Shown here in pieces: positions 63,692-64,000 of a stretch of DNA of 64,000 bases; position 1 is the first letter of the stretch, and each line of letters begins with the position of its first letter. The position numbers and the translations under genes were made by a program. Source of the stretch: Tunturiibacter gelidiferens (GTDB lineage Bacteria; Acidobacteriota; Terriglobia; Terriglobales; Acidobacteriaceae). The DNA lies in assembly GCF_013410115.1 (NCBI RefSeq), contig NZ_JACCCV010000001.1, positions 248,001-312,000 on the forward strand, read 5' to 3'. The notes beneath the pieces are model-generated. The model made no database searches. It had not been told where the DNA came from and worked only from the letters and a program-made list of their open reading frames with translations.

Positions 63692-64000
63692 TCACAGGTA
63701 GTCTTGCAACCCCGCCCGCGCTGCATGCCCCGCAATCGCCTCATTGATCTCGAGCGCCAAAGCAAGCGCTGCATGCCCATCCTCGCCCGAGACCAACGGT
63801 CGCGTGCGCGTGCGTACCGCCTGCAGAAACGCCTCAATCTCCAGCCGCAGCGGCTCGCCCAGCTCCACCGACACCTTCTTCAGAGACAGCCCCGCCGAAG
63901 GATGTCCGCCCAAAAGCGATCCCAGCTGCGCCCCCGCCTGTTGCGCCTTCTCCGCCATCGCAGCCAGCACCGCCGGATCCATCCCCGCAGCCGCCGTCAC
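63692..64000 (-). CDS. Gfo/Idh/MocA family oxidoreductase, 3' part
   Basis: Only the last 102 codons are inside the window; the gene begins beyond 64000. The piece matches the C-terminal end of Gfo/Idh/MocA NAD(P)-dependent sugar oxidoreductases: EPLRLEIEAFLQAVRTRTRPLVSGEDGHAALALALEINEAI. The Rossmann domain and catalytic Lys lie outside the window, so the substrate and integrity cannot be judged. Confidence 0.75.
   Translation of the reverse strand: MTAAAGMDPAVLAAMAEKAQQAGAQLGSLLGGHPSAGLSLKKVSVELGEPLRLEIEAFLQAVRTRTRPLVSGEDGHAALALALEINEAIAGHAARAGLQDYL

Overview
The window reads as chromosomal DNA of a high-GC Gram-negative soil bacterium, most likely an acidobacterium of the Granulicella/Edaphobacter/Terriglobus type. 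The evidence is a very large Oar-like TonB-dependent receptor with an N-terminal carboxypeptidase-regulatory domain, a TonB-ExbB-multiple-ExbD operon beside secDF, LpxC and lipoprotein genes typical of an outer membrane, many secreted proteins with twin-arginine or lipobox signals, and families of short palindromic repeats of the kind scattered through these genomes. The assignment is an inference, because no rRNA gene lies in the window. No tRNA, rRNA, CRISPR array, transposase or integrase was recognised.

Layout. 0-3.2 kb: rmuC, then acpP-fabF (fatty acid synthesis). 3.2-9.7 kb: a sialate O-acetylesterase, a YIP1 membrane protein and a huge lipoprotein with six exact 264-bp Ig-like repeats. 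9.7-11.5 kb: a low-GC two-gene cassette (small unknown protein plus a DUF1828/DUF1829-type protein) lying between two diverged direct repeats; this is the best candidate here for an undescribed system. 11.7-14.7 kb: biotin carboxyl carrier protein and biotin carboxylase, then a TPR lipoprotein. 14.9-23.2 kb, minus strand: yajC-secD-secF, tonB-exbB-exbD-exbD and a third, frameshifted exbD, then an ABC permease/ATPase pair. 23.4-27.2 kb: YjbR protein, UPF0303-like protein, a polytopic membrane protein and tgt. 27.3-32.8 kb: secreted phosphoesterase, Tat multicopper oxidase and Tat aldo/keto reductase, with large palindromic repeats between genes.

33-46.6 kb: MFS transporter, YceI protein facing a winged-helix membrane regulator, DUF2252 protein, an AI-2E-type permease with a long C-terminal domain, a CADD/PqqC-like oxidase, an outer-membrane-type protein coupled to a haloperoxidase-like lipoprotein, folK, lpxC and an M20 peptidase. 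46.6-64 kb: Maf, hexose-phosphate mutarotase, NIPSNAP protein, a nucleoside hydrolase with an altered Asp cluster, the TonB-dependent receptor, an endonuclease III-like protein, isoaspartyl peptidase, a KTSC protein overlapping poxB, a CDP-alcohol phosphatidyltransferase, greA, an antisense ruvX-like remnant, mltG, an outer-membrane-type lipoprotein, a DoxX-like protein and the 3' part of a Gfo/Idh/MocA oxidoreductase.

The genes fit together as cell-envelope housekeeping (Sec export, Ton energy transduction with its receptor, lipid A, peptidoglycan and phospholipid enzymes) mixed with scavenging and oxidative enzymes. Many starts are TTG or GTG, and I moved numerous starts to the codon with the best Shine-Dalgarno sequence. 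Functions are assigned by motif reading, not by database search.
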